Positions 52,321 to 62,098 of a DNA stretch of 64,000 nt are shown here, one piece after another. Under the pieces are notes generated by a model, which saw only the letters and a list, made by a program, of their open reading frames with translations, did no database searches and was not told the DNA's origin. The DNA is from Ruegeria arenilitoris (GTDB taxonomy: Bacteria; Pseudomonadota; Alphaproteobacteria; Rhodobacterales; Rhodobacteraceae). Numbering within the stretch: the first letter of the stretch is position 1; each line of letters begins with the position of its first letter. Location: positions 310,001 through 374,000 of the forward strand of contig NZ_WPZO01000005.1 in NCBI RefSeq assembly GCF_013031355.1, given 5' to 3'. A program made the translations under genes and the position numbers.

Positions 52321-53078
52321 AAATCGGCGCGGTGGTGGCGGCAGAAGGTCAGATCGCGCAGCGTGGCGCGGTTCATCCGGGGATTTTCGAAGATCAGGTC
52401 CAGCCAGATCTTCTCGACCCGCTGTTCGTTCAGGGGCAAGTGGGCCAGATCGAAATCCACCGAGTTGGCCGCGGTGGACAGGTCCAGTTTGCGCAGCACC
52501 TGTTCGGTGTTGGGACCGTGCTGAATGTTGAGGCGGGCAAACATCTCGAGCGGCTGTTCCACCTCAATCTGCACGTCGGCGCGCATCAGATGCTGTTTGG
52601 TCAGCCCTTGGGCGGCTTCGGGCGGCAACTCCACGGACAGTGACAGGAACGAGCCTGAAAACCCGAACACATCGACCGTCAGCCCGAATGCGGCCAAGTC
52701 CTTGTCGCGGGAATTTCGCGTCTGCCGCATCCCGATCTCGGCCAGAGGGCAGTCGTGAAACAGCGTCACCTGCCGATCCATCTGCGCCTTGCGCGGGGCC
52801 GAGGCCACCCCCCGGCGCGACAGCGGCCCGCGCCACAGATCCGGCCGCCAGCACCAATCCGCACCCAGAGGTTTGGGAAACTGAACCGAACCGATTCTAG
52901 GTCGGGCCAACCGGCCATCGGCTTCGTGGATCAGCATATCCAGTTGCGTGCGCAGCTTGCGTGCGTCGTCTCGCTGTTGACGCAGCTGCGGCTCAGACGC
53001 ATCGGCCGCGCCGTGCAATGCCTTGCGCCAACGCGCAACGACCCGGCGGTGAATATAGCGATCCAGAAGTCTGCCCAT
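52317..53078 (-). CDS. Uncharacterised conserved protein (DUF6478-like)
   Basis: A 253-residue protein. It starts MGRLLDRYIHRRVVARWRKA with a basic helical N-terminus, then a likely coiled coil (QLRQQRDDARKLRTQLDMLI near 34-53) and a beta-rich domain with DWCWRPDLWRGPLSRRG near 75-91 and FGLTVDVFGFSGSFLSLSVE. I recall similar Rhodobacteraceae proteins labelled DUF6478, but cannot check. No transmembrane segment or enzyme motif. The start at 53078 gives a natural N-terminus; the longer frame upstream lacks support. Confidence 0.7.
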   Translation of the reverse strand: MGRLLDRYIHRRVVARWRKALHGAADASEPQLRQQRDDARKLRTQLDMLIHEADGRLARPRIGSVQFPKPLGADWCWRPDLWRGPLSRRGVASAPRKAQMDRQVTLFHDCPLAEIGMRQTRNSRDKDLAAFGLTVDVFGFSGSFLSLSVELPPEAAQGLTKQHLMRADVQIEVEQPLEMFARLNIQHGPNTEQVLRKLDLSTAANSVDFDLAHLPLNEQRVEKIWLDLIFENPRMNRATLRDLTFCRHHRADL

Positions 53079-53321
53079 GGCCCCAACATTCAGAGTGTGA
53101 CCCTGTTTAGTCAAAGACACCGCAGGGGTTAAAGGTGAATAAACGATATTGAAGATCAAAACTCTCAAATTCGTGATCAGATGGGCGGGTGGTCAACCCG
53201 GCCGCAATCTGTTACCTCGCCGCATTCTTGCAATCGCCGGGGCCAGTGCGTACCGTCTGTCACCTGATTGCGTTGGATCATCCCAAAATCGCATCTAAAA
53301 GATTTGAGGCACGACCGGGGC
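53079..53321. promoter_or_regulatory. Divergent promoter region
   Basis: A 243-bp spacer between the DUF6478-like gene and the pseudo-ABC gene. It should hold both promoters. No clear operator is seen. Confidence 0.3.
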
Positions 53322-56300
53322 ATGGAACCCACTCTGTTCGCATTCATCTGGAAACACTCCAGGAAACAACAGCTTGTCCTGCTGTTGCTGACGGTCCTGT
53401 CGTTTCCGTTTCTCTACGCCTCGCTTGAACTGCCCAAGCAGATCATCAACGGCGCCATTGGTGCGCCCAGTGACTCAGTCGCGGTGCTGGGGTTCACGGT
53501 GACCCAGGTGCAATACCTGATGATCCTGTGTTTTGCCTTTCTGGCCACGGTGATCGCCAGCGGGTTGATGAAGATGCGCATCAACACAATGAAGGGCATT
53601 CTGGCCGAGCGGATGCTGCGCCGGCTGCGGTTCACCCTGATCCACCGCACGATGCGATTCCCGAAATCCTATTTCGCCACCACCAGTCAGGGCGAACTGG
53701 TTTCGATGATCACCTCCGAGGCGGAACCGATGGGAGGGCTGATGGGTGATGCCATCGCCCAGCCGGTGTTCCAGTTCGGTCAGATGATGACCATCGTCAC
53801 CTTCCTGTTCATGCAAAGCGTCTGGTTCGGGCTGGCCAGCATCGCGCTGATCCCGCTGCAAGCGTGGCTGATCCCGAAGCTGCAACGCCAGATCAACCTG
53901 CTGAACAAGGAACGTATACAAGAGGTTCGCAATCTCAGCTCCGAGATTGGCGAAAGTGCTGCGGGCATCAGCGATCTGCGCACCAACGGCGGTTGGCGGT
54001 ATCGGCTGGCCCAGTTCAGCCATCGGTTGGGGCTCTTGTTCGAGATCCGTTTCAAGATCTACAACAAGAAGTTCTTCATGAAGTTCCTGAACAACCTGAT
54101 CACGCAGATGACGCCGTTCCTGTTCTACTCGGTCGGCGGTTATCTGGCGATCAAGGGCGAGGTGACGGTGGGTGCGCTGGTCGCGGCACTTGGCGCCTAC
54201 AAGGATCTGAGCGGCCCGTGGAAGGACCTGCTGACCTATTACAATCAGGTTCAGGACATGTCCCTGCGGTGGGAGGTGGTGACCGAACGTTTTGCGCCCT
54301 CGAACATGATCCCTGAAGAGCTGTTCGTAGGTGAGCCCGAGGTAATCCCGCACCTGACCGGCGAGATCGAGATGCGCAACGTCACCGTGCGCGACGATGA
54401 CGGCAAAACCATTCTCGAAGATATTGACCTGACCATTCCCAAAGGTGCGCGGGTGGCGATCCAGTCGACCCATGCTTCGGAACGCAATGCGCTGGCACAG
54501 GTGCTGACCCGCGAAGTTTTGCCGGTTCAGGGTGAGATCACCATGGCGGGTCACAATCTGAAAGACCTGCATCAATCCGTGATCGCCGCCCGGATCGGCT
54601 ATGCCTATTCGCGACCCTATCTGTTTAACGGCACGGTTGGCGACAACCTGATGATGCCGTTGCGCCCCCATCCGCAGCATGAGGCAGACGCCGCAAAGGC
54701 CCCCAGCCGTTGGCAGATCGAAGCTGCGCGATCCGGCAACCCGACAGACTCGCTGACGGATGAATGGATTGACCCCGAGCTGGCCGGGCTGGATGACATC
54801 GAGGATATTCGTGACTGGTGGTTCCAGCTGGTCGAAGCTATGGGGACCGACGAGGTTTTGCTGCGCCGTACTCTGCGTACTCAGTTCGATCCTAAGCTGC
54901 ACCCTGATCTGGCACGGGACGTAGTCAATCTGCGCGAAACGGTTGCGGAGCGGTTACGGGAAAATGGGCTGGACCGACATGTCTACCGGTTCGATCCTGA
55001 CCGCTTTAACCCGACTGTGCCGCTTGGCGGGAACCTGCTTTTTGCCACCCCATCGCGGGATATCACGCCCGAATCTCTGGCCGACGACAGGCGGTTCAAG
55101 AACATCCTCAGCGCACATGATCTGGCCGAGGATGCCATGAACATGGCGAGCGACGTGATCGAGACGCTGGATCAGGCCTTTGGGCGCGGCGGGACAGATC
55201 ACCCTCTGTTTCTGCGTTTGGGCATGTCGAAGGATATGTTCCACCGTCTGCTCGATATCAAGGATCGACGCAAAGCCAAGGGCGACGACGACATCAGCGA
55301 CGCCGAACGGTCTTTGTTGCTGACCGTTCCGTTTCTATTGACAGCCGAGCAGATTGGCCCGGATTTCCCGAAGGAATACAAGGACAAGATCCTTTCTATC
55401 CGAAAGGAACGGTCCGAACGACTTCAAGGCGCACTGAACGGCATGTTCATTCCATTGTCGCCAGACAGCTACTTCCCACGCCTTACGGTGATGGAGAATG
55501 CGCTTTACGGGCGGGTCTCCATGACGGCTGGCGCTCACGCCGAAGAGATTGAGGATATTGTGGCGCACGCCATGAACGAGGCAGGCCTGCGTCGCCGGGC
55601 AGCCGCGACCTTGTTCGATCTGCAAACCGGGCTGGGCGGGAACAACCTGCCAACCGTGTTTCAGGAACGCGCGGCGTTTTCGCGGGCGGGGATCAAGCGC
55701 CCCGACATTCTGATCCTCGACAAGGCGCTGGCCAGTCACGATTCCCAAAGCCGCCTGCGCACGCGCCTGCGTTTGCGGGAACTGTTGCCCGACTCGATCA
55801 TGATCTTCATGGAGGATCACTTTGCCCACCCCGAGGCCTACGATCTGTTCATCGAAATCAAGGACGGGCGCATCGACGGTGTTGCGCGGACCCAGGACCG
55901 CCACGAAGCAGGGACCTCGGCCGATCTGAGCCGGAAGCTGCAGATTATCGCCTCGACCGAGCTGTTTTCGGGCATCGACGCCCGCAACCAACGCCTGCTT
56001 GCGTTCTCGGCACAATGGTACGAAGTCGCCGAGGGTCAGATGATCTTTTCCCGCGGACAGGCCCCCGATGCAGCCTATTTGTGCATCACGGGGCAGGCCA
56101 AGCTGATCTGGACCGAAGAAGGTGGCGGCAAACGACCCATCTCGATTATCGAACCCGGCCGCCTGATCGGTGATCTGTCGATCATCACCGGCGATCTCCG
56201 TCAACTGGATCTGGAAGCCATCACAGATTGCACCTTCCTGCGCATCGGCGCCGAAGAACTGCGGGCCGTGATCGAAAGCGACGCCTCGGTCGCGGTTCAG

Positions 56301-56429
56301 CTGTTGCAGACCGTCGCGGGATATCTGACCACATTGTCCACCAGGTTGAACGAGGTCCAGAAAACCGCTGATGTCTTCCCGGATTTACCGCAAACCATCG
56401 AAGGCGAAAGCACCGGCAACAATGCGTGA
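53322..56429 (+). CDS. ABC-exporter-like protein with degenerate ATPase domain, large insertion and cyclic-nucleotide-binding-like tail
   Basis: A 1035-residue protein. Residues about 10-320 are a six-segment ABC exporter membrane domain (LVLLLLTVLSFPFLYASLEL; LVSMITSEAEPMGG; GEVTVGALVAALGAYKDLSGPW). An ABC ATPase-like fold follows but its motifs are lost: the Walker A place reads IQSTHASERN (380-389) with no GKS/T; the Q-loop place is YAYSRPYLFNG; the signature place is LPTVFQERAAFSRA; Walker B ends LILDKA (Asp800-Lys801 for DE). About 420 residues separate the Walker positions instead of about 110, so a helical insertion of some 300 residues is present. Residues about 865-1010 form a cyclic-nucleotide-binding-like domain (LFSGIDARNQRLLAFSAQW; AYLCITGQAKLIW). 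ATP hydrolysis seems unlikely. It overlaps the CPBP protease gene by 8 bp. Confidence 0.82.
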   Translation: MEPTLFAFIWKHSRKQQLVLLLLTVLSFPFLYASLELPKQIINGAIGAPSDSVAVLGFTVTQVQYLMILCFAFLATVIASGLMKMRINTMKGILAERMLRRLRFTLIHRTMRFPKSYFATTSQGELVSMITSEAEPMGGLMGDAIAQPVFQFGQMMTIVTFLFMQSVWFGLASIALIPLQAWLIPKLQRQINLLNKERIQEVRNLSSEIGESAAGISDLRTNGGWRYRLAQFSHRLGLLFEIRFKIYNKKFFMKFLNNLITQMTPFLFYSVGGYLAIKGEVTVGALVAALGAYKDLSGPWKDLLTYYNQVQDMSLRWEVVTERFAPSNMIPEELFVGEPEVIPHLTGEIEMRNVTVRDDDGKTILEDIDLTIPKGARVAIQSTHASERNALAQVLTREVLPVQGEITMAGHNLKDLHQSVIAARIGYAYSRPYLFNGTVGDNLMMPLRPHPQHEADAAKAPSRWQIEAARSGNPTDSLTDEWIDPELAGLDDIEDIRDWWFQLVEAMGTDEVLLRRTLRTQFDPKLHPDLARDVVNLRETVAERLRENGLDRHVYRFDPDRFNPTVPLGGNLLFATPSRDITPESLADDRRFKNILSAHDLAEDAMNMASDVIETLDQAFGRGGTDHPLFLRLGMSKDMFHRLLDIKDRRKAKGDDDISDAERSLLLTVPFLLTAEQIGPDFPKEYKDKILSIRKERSERLQGALNGMFIPLSPDSYFPRLTVMENALYGRVSMTAGAHAEEIEDIVAHAMNEAGLRRRAAATLFDLQTGLGGNNLPTVFQERAAFSRAGIKRPDILILDKALASHDSQSRLRTRLRLRELLPDSIMIFMEDHFAHPEAYDLFIEIKDGRIDGVARTQDRHEAGTSADLSRKLQIIASTELFSGIDARNQRLLAFSAQWYEVAEGQMIFSRGQAPDAAYLCITGQAKLIWTEEGGGKRPISIIEPGRLIGDLSIITGDLRQLDLEAITDCTFLRIGAEELRAVIESDASVAVQLLQTVAGYLTTLSTRLNEVQKTADVFPDLPQTIEGESTGNNA

Positions 56430-57312
56430 ACCCGCCGCCTATTCCGCCCATGAACAGCTTGTGGCCGACGCCCGCGCCCGGCCCGAGCTTTGGCGCCTTT
56501 TGTTCGGGCTGTTCATTGTTGGCGTGCTGTATGTGACGCTGAATTCGGTTCTGTTTGCCCTCATTGGAGGTCTGATCCCTCCGGATCAGGCACAGGGCTT
56601 TCTGCGCGGCACCTCAGCACTGGCGACCTTGGTCTTGCTGATGAGTTTCGGATTTCTGACGCTGGGCGTCGCTGTTGCAGCGCGACAAATGCAGCACCGG
56701 TCGTTGCGCGCGATTCTGGGGCCGCGCAATCAGTTCCGGCAGCAATTTGTTTTCGTGGCACTGGCACTGACGGTTCTTGGCGTGGTCATGGCCCTTTTGC
56801 CGCCATACGGAATGGGCGAGCCGCTGACCCAGAACCTCACCCTGTCCACATGGGTGTTATTGCTGCCGCTGTCAGCGACGGCGGTACTGATTCAGACCAG
56901 CGCCGAGGAAGTGCTGTTTCGCGGTTACATTCAGCAATGTCTGGCGGCCCGATTCAGGTCTCCGGTGATCTGGATGGGCGTGCCCTCTGTTCTGTTTGCC
57001 GCCGGGCATTACGCACCGGGTGTAACCGGGGACAACGCGCTTCTCGTGACGATCTGGGCCTTTGTCTTCGGCCTTCTGGCGGCGGACCTGACCGCAAGAT
57101 CCGGAACGCTGGGACCTGCTATCGCTTTGCATTTCCTCAATAATACCGTCGCACTACTGTTCATCTCACTGCCCGACACCCTCAGCGGCCTAGCCCTGTA
57201 CCTACTGCCGTATGAGATGACCGAGACCGGGATGCTGCGGCAATGGCTGTTTGTGGATTTCGCAGTGATGATTGTCTGTTGGCTAACAGCGCGTCTTGCG
57301 CTCAGGCGTTGA
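56422..57312 (+). CDS. CPBP-family intramembrane metalloprotease
   Basis: A 296-residue membrane protein with about eight segments. The CPBP (CAAX protease / bacteriocin-processing) motifs are QTSAEEVLFRGYIQQCL (EExxxR) near 172-188, FAAGHYAPG (F/HxxxH-type) near 209-217 and ALHFLNNTVALLF near 252-264. Roles in the family range from maturing peptides to bacteriocin self-immunity. The start ATG overlaps the stop of the pseudo-ABC gene, so the two are translationally coupled and may act together. Confidence 0.87.
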   Translation: MREPAAYSAHEQLVADARARPELWRLLFGLFIVGVLYVTLNSVLFALIGGLIPPDQAQGFLRGTSALATLVLLMSFGFLTLGVAVAARQMQHRSLRAILGPRNQFRQQFVFVALALTVLGVVMALLPPYGMGEPLTQNLTLSTWVLLLPLSATAVLIQTSAEEVLFRGYIQQCLAARFRSPVIWMGVPSVLFAAGHYAPGVTGDNALLVTIWAFVFGLLAADLTARSGTLGPAIALHFLNNTVALLFISLPDTLSGLALYLLPYEMTETGMLRQWLFVDFAVMIVCWLTARLALRR

Positions 57313-57370
57313 TTGCATTTCCTTCCGTAGCGTCTTATTTGACGTCAAAGCCGCATAACAAGGTTCCGAC

Positions 57371-58303
57371 ATGAACTGGATCACAAACTACGTCCGCCCC
57401 CGGATCAACTCGATCTTCTCGCGCCGGGAAGTGCCCGAAAACCTTTGGCACAAGTGCGACGAATGCGGCACGATGCTGTTCCACCGCGAGCTGGCCGAAA
57501 ACCAGAACGTCTGCACCCAGTGCGATCACCACATGGCGATCACTCCGCGCGATCGGTTTAAGCACCTGTTTGACGGTGGAATTTTCACCGAGGTCGAGGT
57601 ACCTGCCCCGAAAGACGACCCACTCCATTTCCGCGATCAGAAGAAATACCCTGACCGCATGAAAGCCGCGCAGAAAAAGACCGGCGAGAAAGAGGCGATG
57701 CTGGTCGCCAGCGGAGAGATCGGGCGCACGCCTATCATCGCCGCCGCGCAGGATTTCTCTTTCATGGGCGGCTCAATGGGCATGTATGTCGGCAACGCCA
57801 TCATCGCCGCCGCGCAAGAGGCGGTGAAGCTGAAGCGCCCGCTGATCCTGTTCTCGGCCGCGGGCGGCGCGCGGATGCAGGAAGGTATCCTTAGCCTGAT
57901 GCAGATGCCACGGACCACCGTGGCCGTCGAGATGCTGAAAGAAGCGAACTTGCCCTATATCGTCGTTCTGACCCACCCGACCACGGGCGGCGTAACGGCG
58001 TCTTATGCGATGCTGGGCGACGTGCACATTTCAGAACCCAACGCGCTGATCTGCTTTGCTGGGCCGCGCGTGATCGAACAGACCATCCGTGAAAAACTGC
58101 CCGAAGGGTTCCAGCGCGCCGAATACCTACTTGATCACGGGATGCTGGACCGCGTCACCAAACGCACCGAGATGCGCGAAGAGCTGATCACCATCACCCG
58201 TATGCTGATGAACCAGCCTCCGGCGGTGAAAGGCGACCTGCCTGCGCCCGAGCCCGAAGAAACCCCTGCCGAAACTCCGGCTGAGGACGCGGGCGAAAAA
58301 TGA
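57371..58303 (+). CDS. accD: Acetyl-CoA carboxylase carboxyltransferase subunit beta
   Basis: A 310-residue subunit that, with AccA, transfers the carboxyl group from biotin to acetyl-CoA, the first step of fatty acid synthesis. The zinc ribbon is [16 protein letters not shown] then CTQCDHHM near 31-58; the acyl-CoA fold carries [17 protein letters not shown] near 133-149 and [19 protein letters not shown] near 160-178. The C-terminus is an acidic, Pro-rich tail ([18 protein letters not shown]). It overlaps folC by 4 bp, a common alphaproteobacterial pairing. Confidence 0.96.
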   Translation: MNWITNYVRPRINSIFSRREVPENLWHKCDECGTMLFHRELAENQNVCTQCDHHMAITPRDRFKHLFDGGIFTEVEVPAPKDDPLHFRDQKKYPDRMKAAQKKTGEKEAMLVASGEIGRTPIIAAAQDFSFMGGSMGMYVGNAIIAAAQEAVKLKRPLILFSAAGGARMQEGILSLMQMPRTTVAVEMLKEANLPYIVVLTHPTTGGVTASYAMLGDVHISEPNALICFAGPRVIEQTIREKLPEGFQRAEYLLDHGMLDRVTKRTEMREELITITRMLMNQPPAVKGDLPAPEPEETPAETPAEDAGEK

Positions 58304-59574
58304 CCGGCCAAACATCCGACCTCATCCTTGACCGGATGATGGCCTTGCACCCCAAGATCATTGACCTGACCTTGGATCGCGTCTGGCGTCTGCTGGCCGC
58401 GCTGGACAACCCGCAGACCAAACTGCCGCCGGTGATCCATATCGCCGGGACCAACGGCAAAGGCTCGACCCAGGCCATGATCCGCGCCGGGTTGGAAGGG
58501 GCAGGGCTGTCGGCCCATGCCTATACCTCGCCGCATTTGGCACGGTTCCACGAACGCATCCGTTTGGCCGGAGAGCTGATCTTGGAACCAGACCTGACGG
58601 CGGTTCTGGATGAATGCTACGCCGCCAACAATGGCGAGAACATCACCTATTTCGAGATCACGACCTGCGCCGCTCTGCTGGCTTTTGCCCGGGTAAAAGC
58701 CGATTACACGCTGCTTGAGGTCGGTCTGGGCGGCCGCCTGGATGCCACCAATGTCATCCACGAACCGGCCGTCACGGTGATCACGCCAGTGTCGATCGAC
58801 CACGAACAGTTTCTGGGTGACACGCTGGGCAAAATCGCAGCCGAAAAGGCAGGCATCATCAAACCCGGCGTGCCCTGCATTGTTGGCCCACAACCGGACG
58901 AGGCGCTGGAGGTCATCGAATACACCGCCGCGCGCCTTGGGGCTCAGTTGCTGGTCCACGGCCAACATTGGCACGTGCACGAGGAAAACGGACGCCTGAT
59001 CTATCAGGACGAAACCGGCCTGCGCGACCTGCCACTGCCCAACCTGTTGGGCGCACACCAAATCCAGAATGCCGGCGCTGCGCTGGCTGTTCTGCGTCAC
59101 CTGAACCTGGGTGATGACGCCTACGAGGCCGCTGTGACCAAAGCCGAATGGCCTGCGCGGATGCAGCGCCTGAAGACCGGACCTTTGGTCGAGGCCGCCC
59201 CGCAGGCCGAACTGTGGTTGGATGGCGGCCACAACGCCGCCGCCGGAATCGCGTTGGCTGATGTTCTGGCCAAGCTGCCCGACCGCCCCACGCATATGAT
59301 CTGCGGTATGCTCAACACCAAGGACGTCTCCGGCTATCTGGCCCCGCTGGCGAAACAGGCGCAAAGCCTGACCGCCGTCTCCATTCCCGGAGAGGCTGCC
59401 ACGCTCAGCGCTGAAGACACTGCCGCCGCTGCGGCCAAGGTCAACCTGCCTGCGACAACCGCCGACAGCGTTTCTGATGCGCTGAAAACAATCGTGGCGG
59501 CAGACCCGCAGGCCCGCGTGCTGATTTGCGGGTCGCTTTATCTGGCCGGGAACATCCTGCGCGAAAACGGCTGA
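58300..59574 (+). CDS. folC: Bifunctional folylpolyglutamate synthase / dihydrofolate synthase
   Basis: A 424-residue Mur-ligase-type enzyme that joins glutamate to dihydropteroate and to folates. It shows the ATP P-loop [16 protein letters not shown] near 47-62, [18 protein letters not shown] near 75-92, [12 protein letters not shown] near 141-152, [25 protein letters not shown], split, near 162-186, and [11 protein letters not shown] near 307-317. Co-translated with accD through the ATGA overlap. Confidence 0.94.
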   Translation: MTGQTSDLILDRMMALHPKIIDLTLDRVWRLLAALDNPQTKLPPVIHIAGTNGKGSTQAMIRAGLEGAGLSAHAYTSPHLARFHERIRLAGELILEPDLTAVLDECYAANNGENITYFEITTCAALLAFARVKADYTLLEVGLGGRLDATNVIHEPAVTVITPVSIDHEQFLGDTLGKIAAEKAGIIKPGVPCIVGPQPDEALEVIEYTAARLGAQLLVHGQHWHVHEENGRLIYQDETGLRDLPLPNLLGAHQIQNAGAALAVLRHLNLGDDAYEAAVTKAEWPARMQRLKTGPLVEAAPQAELWLDGGHNAAAGIALADVLAKLPDRPTHMICGMLNTKDVSGYLAPLAKQAQSLTAVSIPGEAATLSAEDTAAAAAKVNLPATTADSVSDALKTIVAADPQARVLICGSLYLAGNILRENG

Positions 59575-59589
59575 ATACAGCCCGCCAAA

Positions 59590-59651
59590 GCTTCATCTGG
59601 CCAAAAATATCCCGGGGTAGGCGCGCAAAGAGCGGCGGGGGCAGCGCCCCC
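59590..59651. repeat. GC-rich extragenic repeat element
   Basis: The stretch CTTCATCTGGCCAAAAATAT, then CCCGGGG and GGCGCGCAAAGAGCGGCG, ends in the hairpin GGGGGC-AGC-GCCCCC (59637-59651). I recognise this pattern as frequent downstream of genes in Roseobacter-group genomes; the copy number here cannot be checked. It sits between convergent folC and zapE and may end transcription. Confidence 0.5.
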
Positions 59652-60709
59652 TATTTCCCCCAATCCTGATCCTGCATCTCGCGCAGGCGCGAGGCGGTGC
59701 GTTCAAATTCAAACGTCCCTTCGCCCTCGACATACAACATCTCGGGCTCGGCCGCAGCAGAACAGATCAGACGTACCCTCGCTTCGTAAAGCGCATCGAT
59801 CAGGGTCACGAACCGCTTGGCTTCGTTGAAGTTGTTCCGCGACAGGCGCGGGATGTCTTCCAGCACCAACACCTTCAGTTCCTCGGCAATCGCCAGATAA
59901 TCCGCAGGCCCCAGCATCCGCCCGCACAAGTCATAAAACGACGCCCGCGCGACGCCATTGCGAAAGGCTGGTAGTTCGACCGCGCGGCCTTTGACCTGCA
60001 GGATCAGCGGTTCCGCTGCACCGCCAGACAAGTCGTTCCAAACGCTGCGAATGCTCTGACGCGCTTCCGGGCCGATCGGCGTGAAGTAGACTGGCGCACC
60101 CTCAAGCCGGTTCTGTCGGTAATCGGTAGGTGAGACCAGCTCCCACACCTGAAGTTGTTCCTTGATATGGGCAATGAAGGGCAAAAACAGCTGTCGGTTC
60201 AACCCGTCCTTGTACAGATCATCGGGATGCCGGTTCGAGGTCGTCACGACCACAACCCCGCCCTCATACAGCATATCAAACAACCGCCCCACGATCATCG
60301 CATCAGTGATGTCGGTGATCTGCATCTCATCAAAGGCCAACAGCTTGACCGTCTTCACGACCTCCTGCGCCACCGGGGCCAGTGCATCCTCGACACCATC
60401 CTGACGGGCCTTGTGCATACCCGCGTGGATTTCCTGCATGAAGGCGTGAAAATGCACACGCCGCGCGGGGATTTCCCCCAGCGCATCAACGAACATATCC
60501 ATCAGCATCGACTTACCGCGTCCGACGCCGCCCCACAGATACAACCCTTTCGGCGGCGGAGGGGCCTTGCGAAACAGCCCGCGCTTGACCGGAGCCGCAA
60601 GGGCTGCACGAATGCGCTCGAAATGGGGCAGCACCGCCTCTTGCGCGTCATCCCGTGTCAGGATGCCTTCAGCAACGCGGTCGTTATAAAGCGAAATTAA
60701 ATCCGTCAT
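59651..60709 (-). CDS. zapE: ZapE / AFG1-family cell-division ATPase
   Basis: A 352-residue AAA-like ATPase. The Walker A motif is GLYLWGGVGRGKSMLMDMF near 59-77, Walker B VKLLAFDEMQITDITDAM near 121-138, sensor region VVVTTSNRHPDDLYKDGLNR near 157-176. ZapE binds FtsZ rings in E. coli; mitochondrial AFG1 is the eukaryotic relative. The ATG at 60709 gives the family length; the longer frame to 60754 has no ribosome site. Confidence 0.92.
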   Translation of the reverse strand: MTDLISLYNDRVAEGILTRDDAQEAVLPHFERIRAALAAPVKRGLFRKAPPPPKGLYLWGGVGRGKSMLMDMFVDALGEIPARRVHFHAFMQEIHAGMHKARQDGVEDALAPVAQEVVKTVKLLAFDEMQITDITDAMIVGRLFDMLYEGGVVVVTTSNRHPDDLYKDGLNRQLFLPFIAHIKEQLQVWELVSPTDYRQNRLEGAPVYFTPIGPEARQSIRSVWNDLSGGAAEPLILQVKGRAVELPAFRNGVARASFYDLCGRMLGPADYLAIAEELKVLVLEDIPRLSRNNFNEAKRFVTLIDALYEARVRLICSAAAEPEMLYVEGEGTFEFERTASRLREMQDQDWGK

Positions 60710-60856
60710 GAACCCGAGCCATAGCGCCCCCATTAAGGCTTGAAAAGCAGCCATTTTGTCGACGCATCAATTTTCCTTAACCGAGACCGCAAAACTGCTG
60801 ATTTGACGCTGTGTGCAAAATCCATAACGTCCACCAGACCTAACCCCGAGGTCCCG
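60710..60856. promoter_or_regulatory. Divergent zapE / MFS promoter region
   Basis: A 147-bp spacer with an AT-rich part (60755-60785). CCGAGG precedes the MFS start. No operator found. Confidence 0.3.
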
Positions 60857-62098
60857 ATGCCGCAATCCGCCCGCCTGCTGAACCCGATCCTGATTGTTGG
60901 ATGTATCATCATCACGGTCAGTTTCGCCGTGCGCGCTTCATTTGGGGTGTTCCAGATTCCCATCGCCAGCGAGTTCGGCTGGCTGCGCACCGATTTCTCG
61001 CTGGCGATTGCCATCCAGAACCTCGCCTGGGGCATCGGGCAACCGATCTTTGCGGCGATTGCGGAAAAGATCGGGGACCGCAAAGCCATCATTCTGGGCG
61101 CGCTGACCTATGCCGCCGGAATGGTGCTGTCGGCGTGGTCGATTACGCCGTTCGGACACCAGATGTACGCCTGGCTAGTGGGTTTTGGCATCGCAGGCAC
61201 CGGTTTCGGCGTTGTGCTGGCTGTGGTCGGGCGCGCGTCATCAGACAAGAACCGCTCGATGTCTCTGGCCATTGTCACCGCGGCGGGCAGTTTCGGTCAG
61301 GTGATCGGTGCCCCGACGGCCGAGTGGCTTTTGACCTTTCTGCCCTGGCAACAGGTCTTCATCGTCTTTGCCGCCGCAATCCTCGCCCTTGTGCTGACGC
61401 TGCCTTTCATGCGCGCGCCGCAACCGGTCAGCAAGGCCGAGCTGGAAGAGAGCATGGGCCAGATTTTGGGCCGCGCCTTCCGCGATCCGTCTTACGCGAT
61501 GATCTTTCTGGGCTTTTTCAGCTGCGGCTATCAACTGGCCTTCATCACCGCCCATTTCCCTGCCTTCGTGACCGAGATGTGCGGCCCGATCCAGCCCGGT
61601 GGCGTCCTGCATTCACTGGGTATTACCACCACTTCGACCCTTGGGGCGGTGGCCATCTCGCTGGTGGGCCTGGCGAATATCGGCGGTACGCTTCTGGCAG
61701 GCTGGGCGGGCAATCACTTTCCCAAGAAATACCTGCTGGCAGCCATTTATACCGGTCGCACACTGGCGGCGGCGATTTTCATCCTCATGCCCATCACTCC
61801 GATGTCGGTCATCGTGTTTTCGGTCGTCATGGGCTCGCTCTGGCTGGCCACGGTGCCCCTGACCTCGGGGCTTGTCGCGCATCTCTATGGGTTGCGCTAC
61901 ATGGGGACGCTTTATGGCTTCGTGTTCCTCAGCCACCAGATCGGAGGGTTCCTCGGTGTCTGGCTGGGCGGACGCATGTATGACGTCTATGGCGATTACA
62001 CGATGGTTTGGTGGATCGGTGTGGGCGTCGGAGCCCTCAGCGCCATTGTCCACCTGCCGATCCGCGAGAACAGGCCTCAGGTGGCGGCTGCCGCCTGA
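60857..62098 (+). CDS. MFS transporter (oxalate/formate antiporter-like, OFA type)
   Basis: A 413-residue, 12-segment carrier. It begins LNPILIVGCIIITVSFAVRA and has SLAIAIQNLAWGIGQPIFAA in segment 2, the loop motif EKIGDRKAIILGALTYAAGM near 74-93 and SFGQVIGAPTAEWLL in segment 5; the second half starts near 225 after a cytoplasmic loop. These features fit monocarboxylate/OFA-type MFS proteins. Convergent with the following ornithine-cyclodeaminase gene: the two stop codons directly adjoin. Confidence 0.83.
   Translation: MPQSARLLNPILIVGCIIITVSFAVRASFGVFQIPIASEFGWLRTDFSLAIAIQNLAWGIGQPIFAAIAEKIGDRKAIILGALTYAAGMVLSAWSITPFGHQMYAWLVGFGIAGTGFGVVLAVVGRASSDKNRSMSLAIVTAAGSFGQVIGAPTAEWLLTFLPWQQVFIVFAAAILALVLTLPFMRAPQPVSKAELEESMGQILGRAFRDPSYAMIFLGFFSCGYQLAFITAHFPAFVTEMCGPIQPGGVLHSLGITTTSTLGAVAISLVGLANIGGTLLAGWAGNHFPKKYLLAAIYTGRTLAAAIFILMPITPMSVIVFSVVMGSLWLATVPLTSGLVAHLYGLRYMGTLYGFVFLSHQIGGFLGVWLGGRMYDVYGDYTMVWWIGVGVGALSAIVHLPIRENRPQVAAAA

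Noticed and set aside
53475-54902. 475-codon frame antisense to the pseudo-ABC gene
   Set aside because: Gln/His/Arg-rich shadow typical of the antisense of GC-rich coding DNA.
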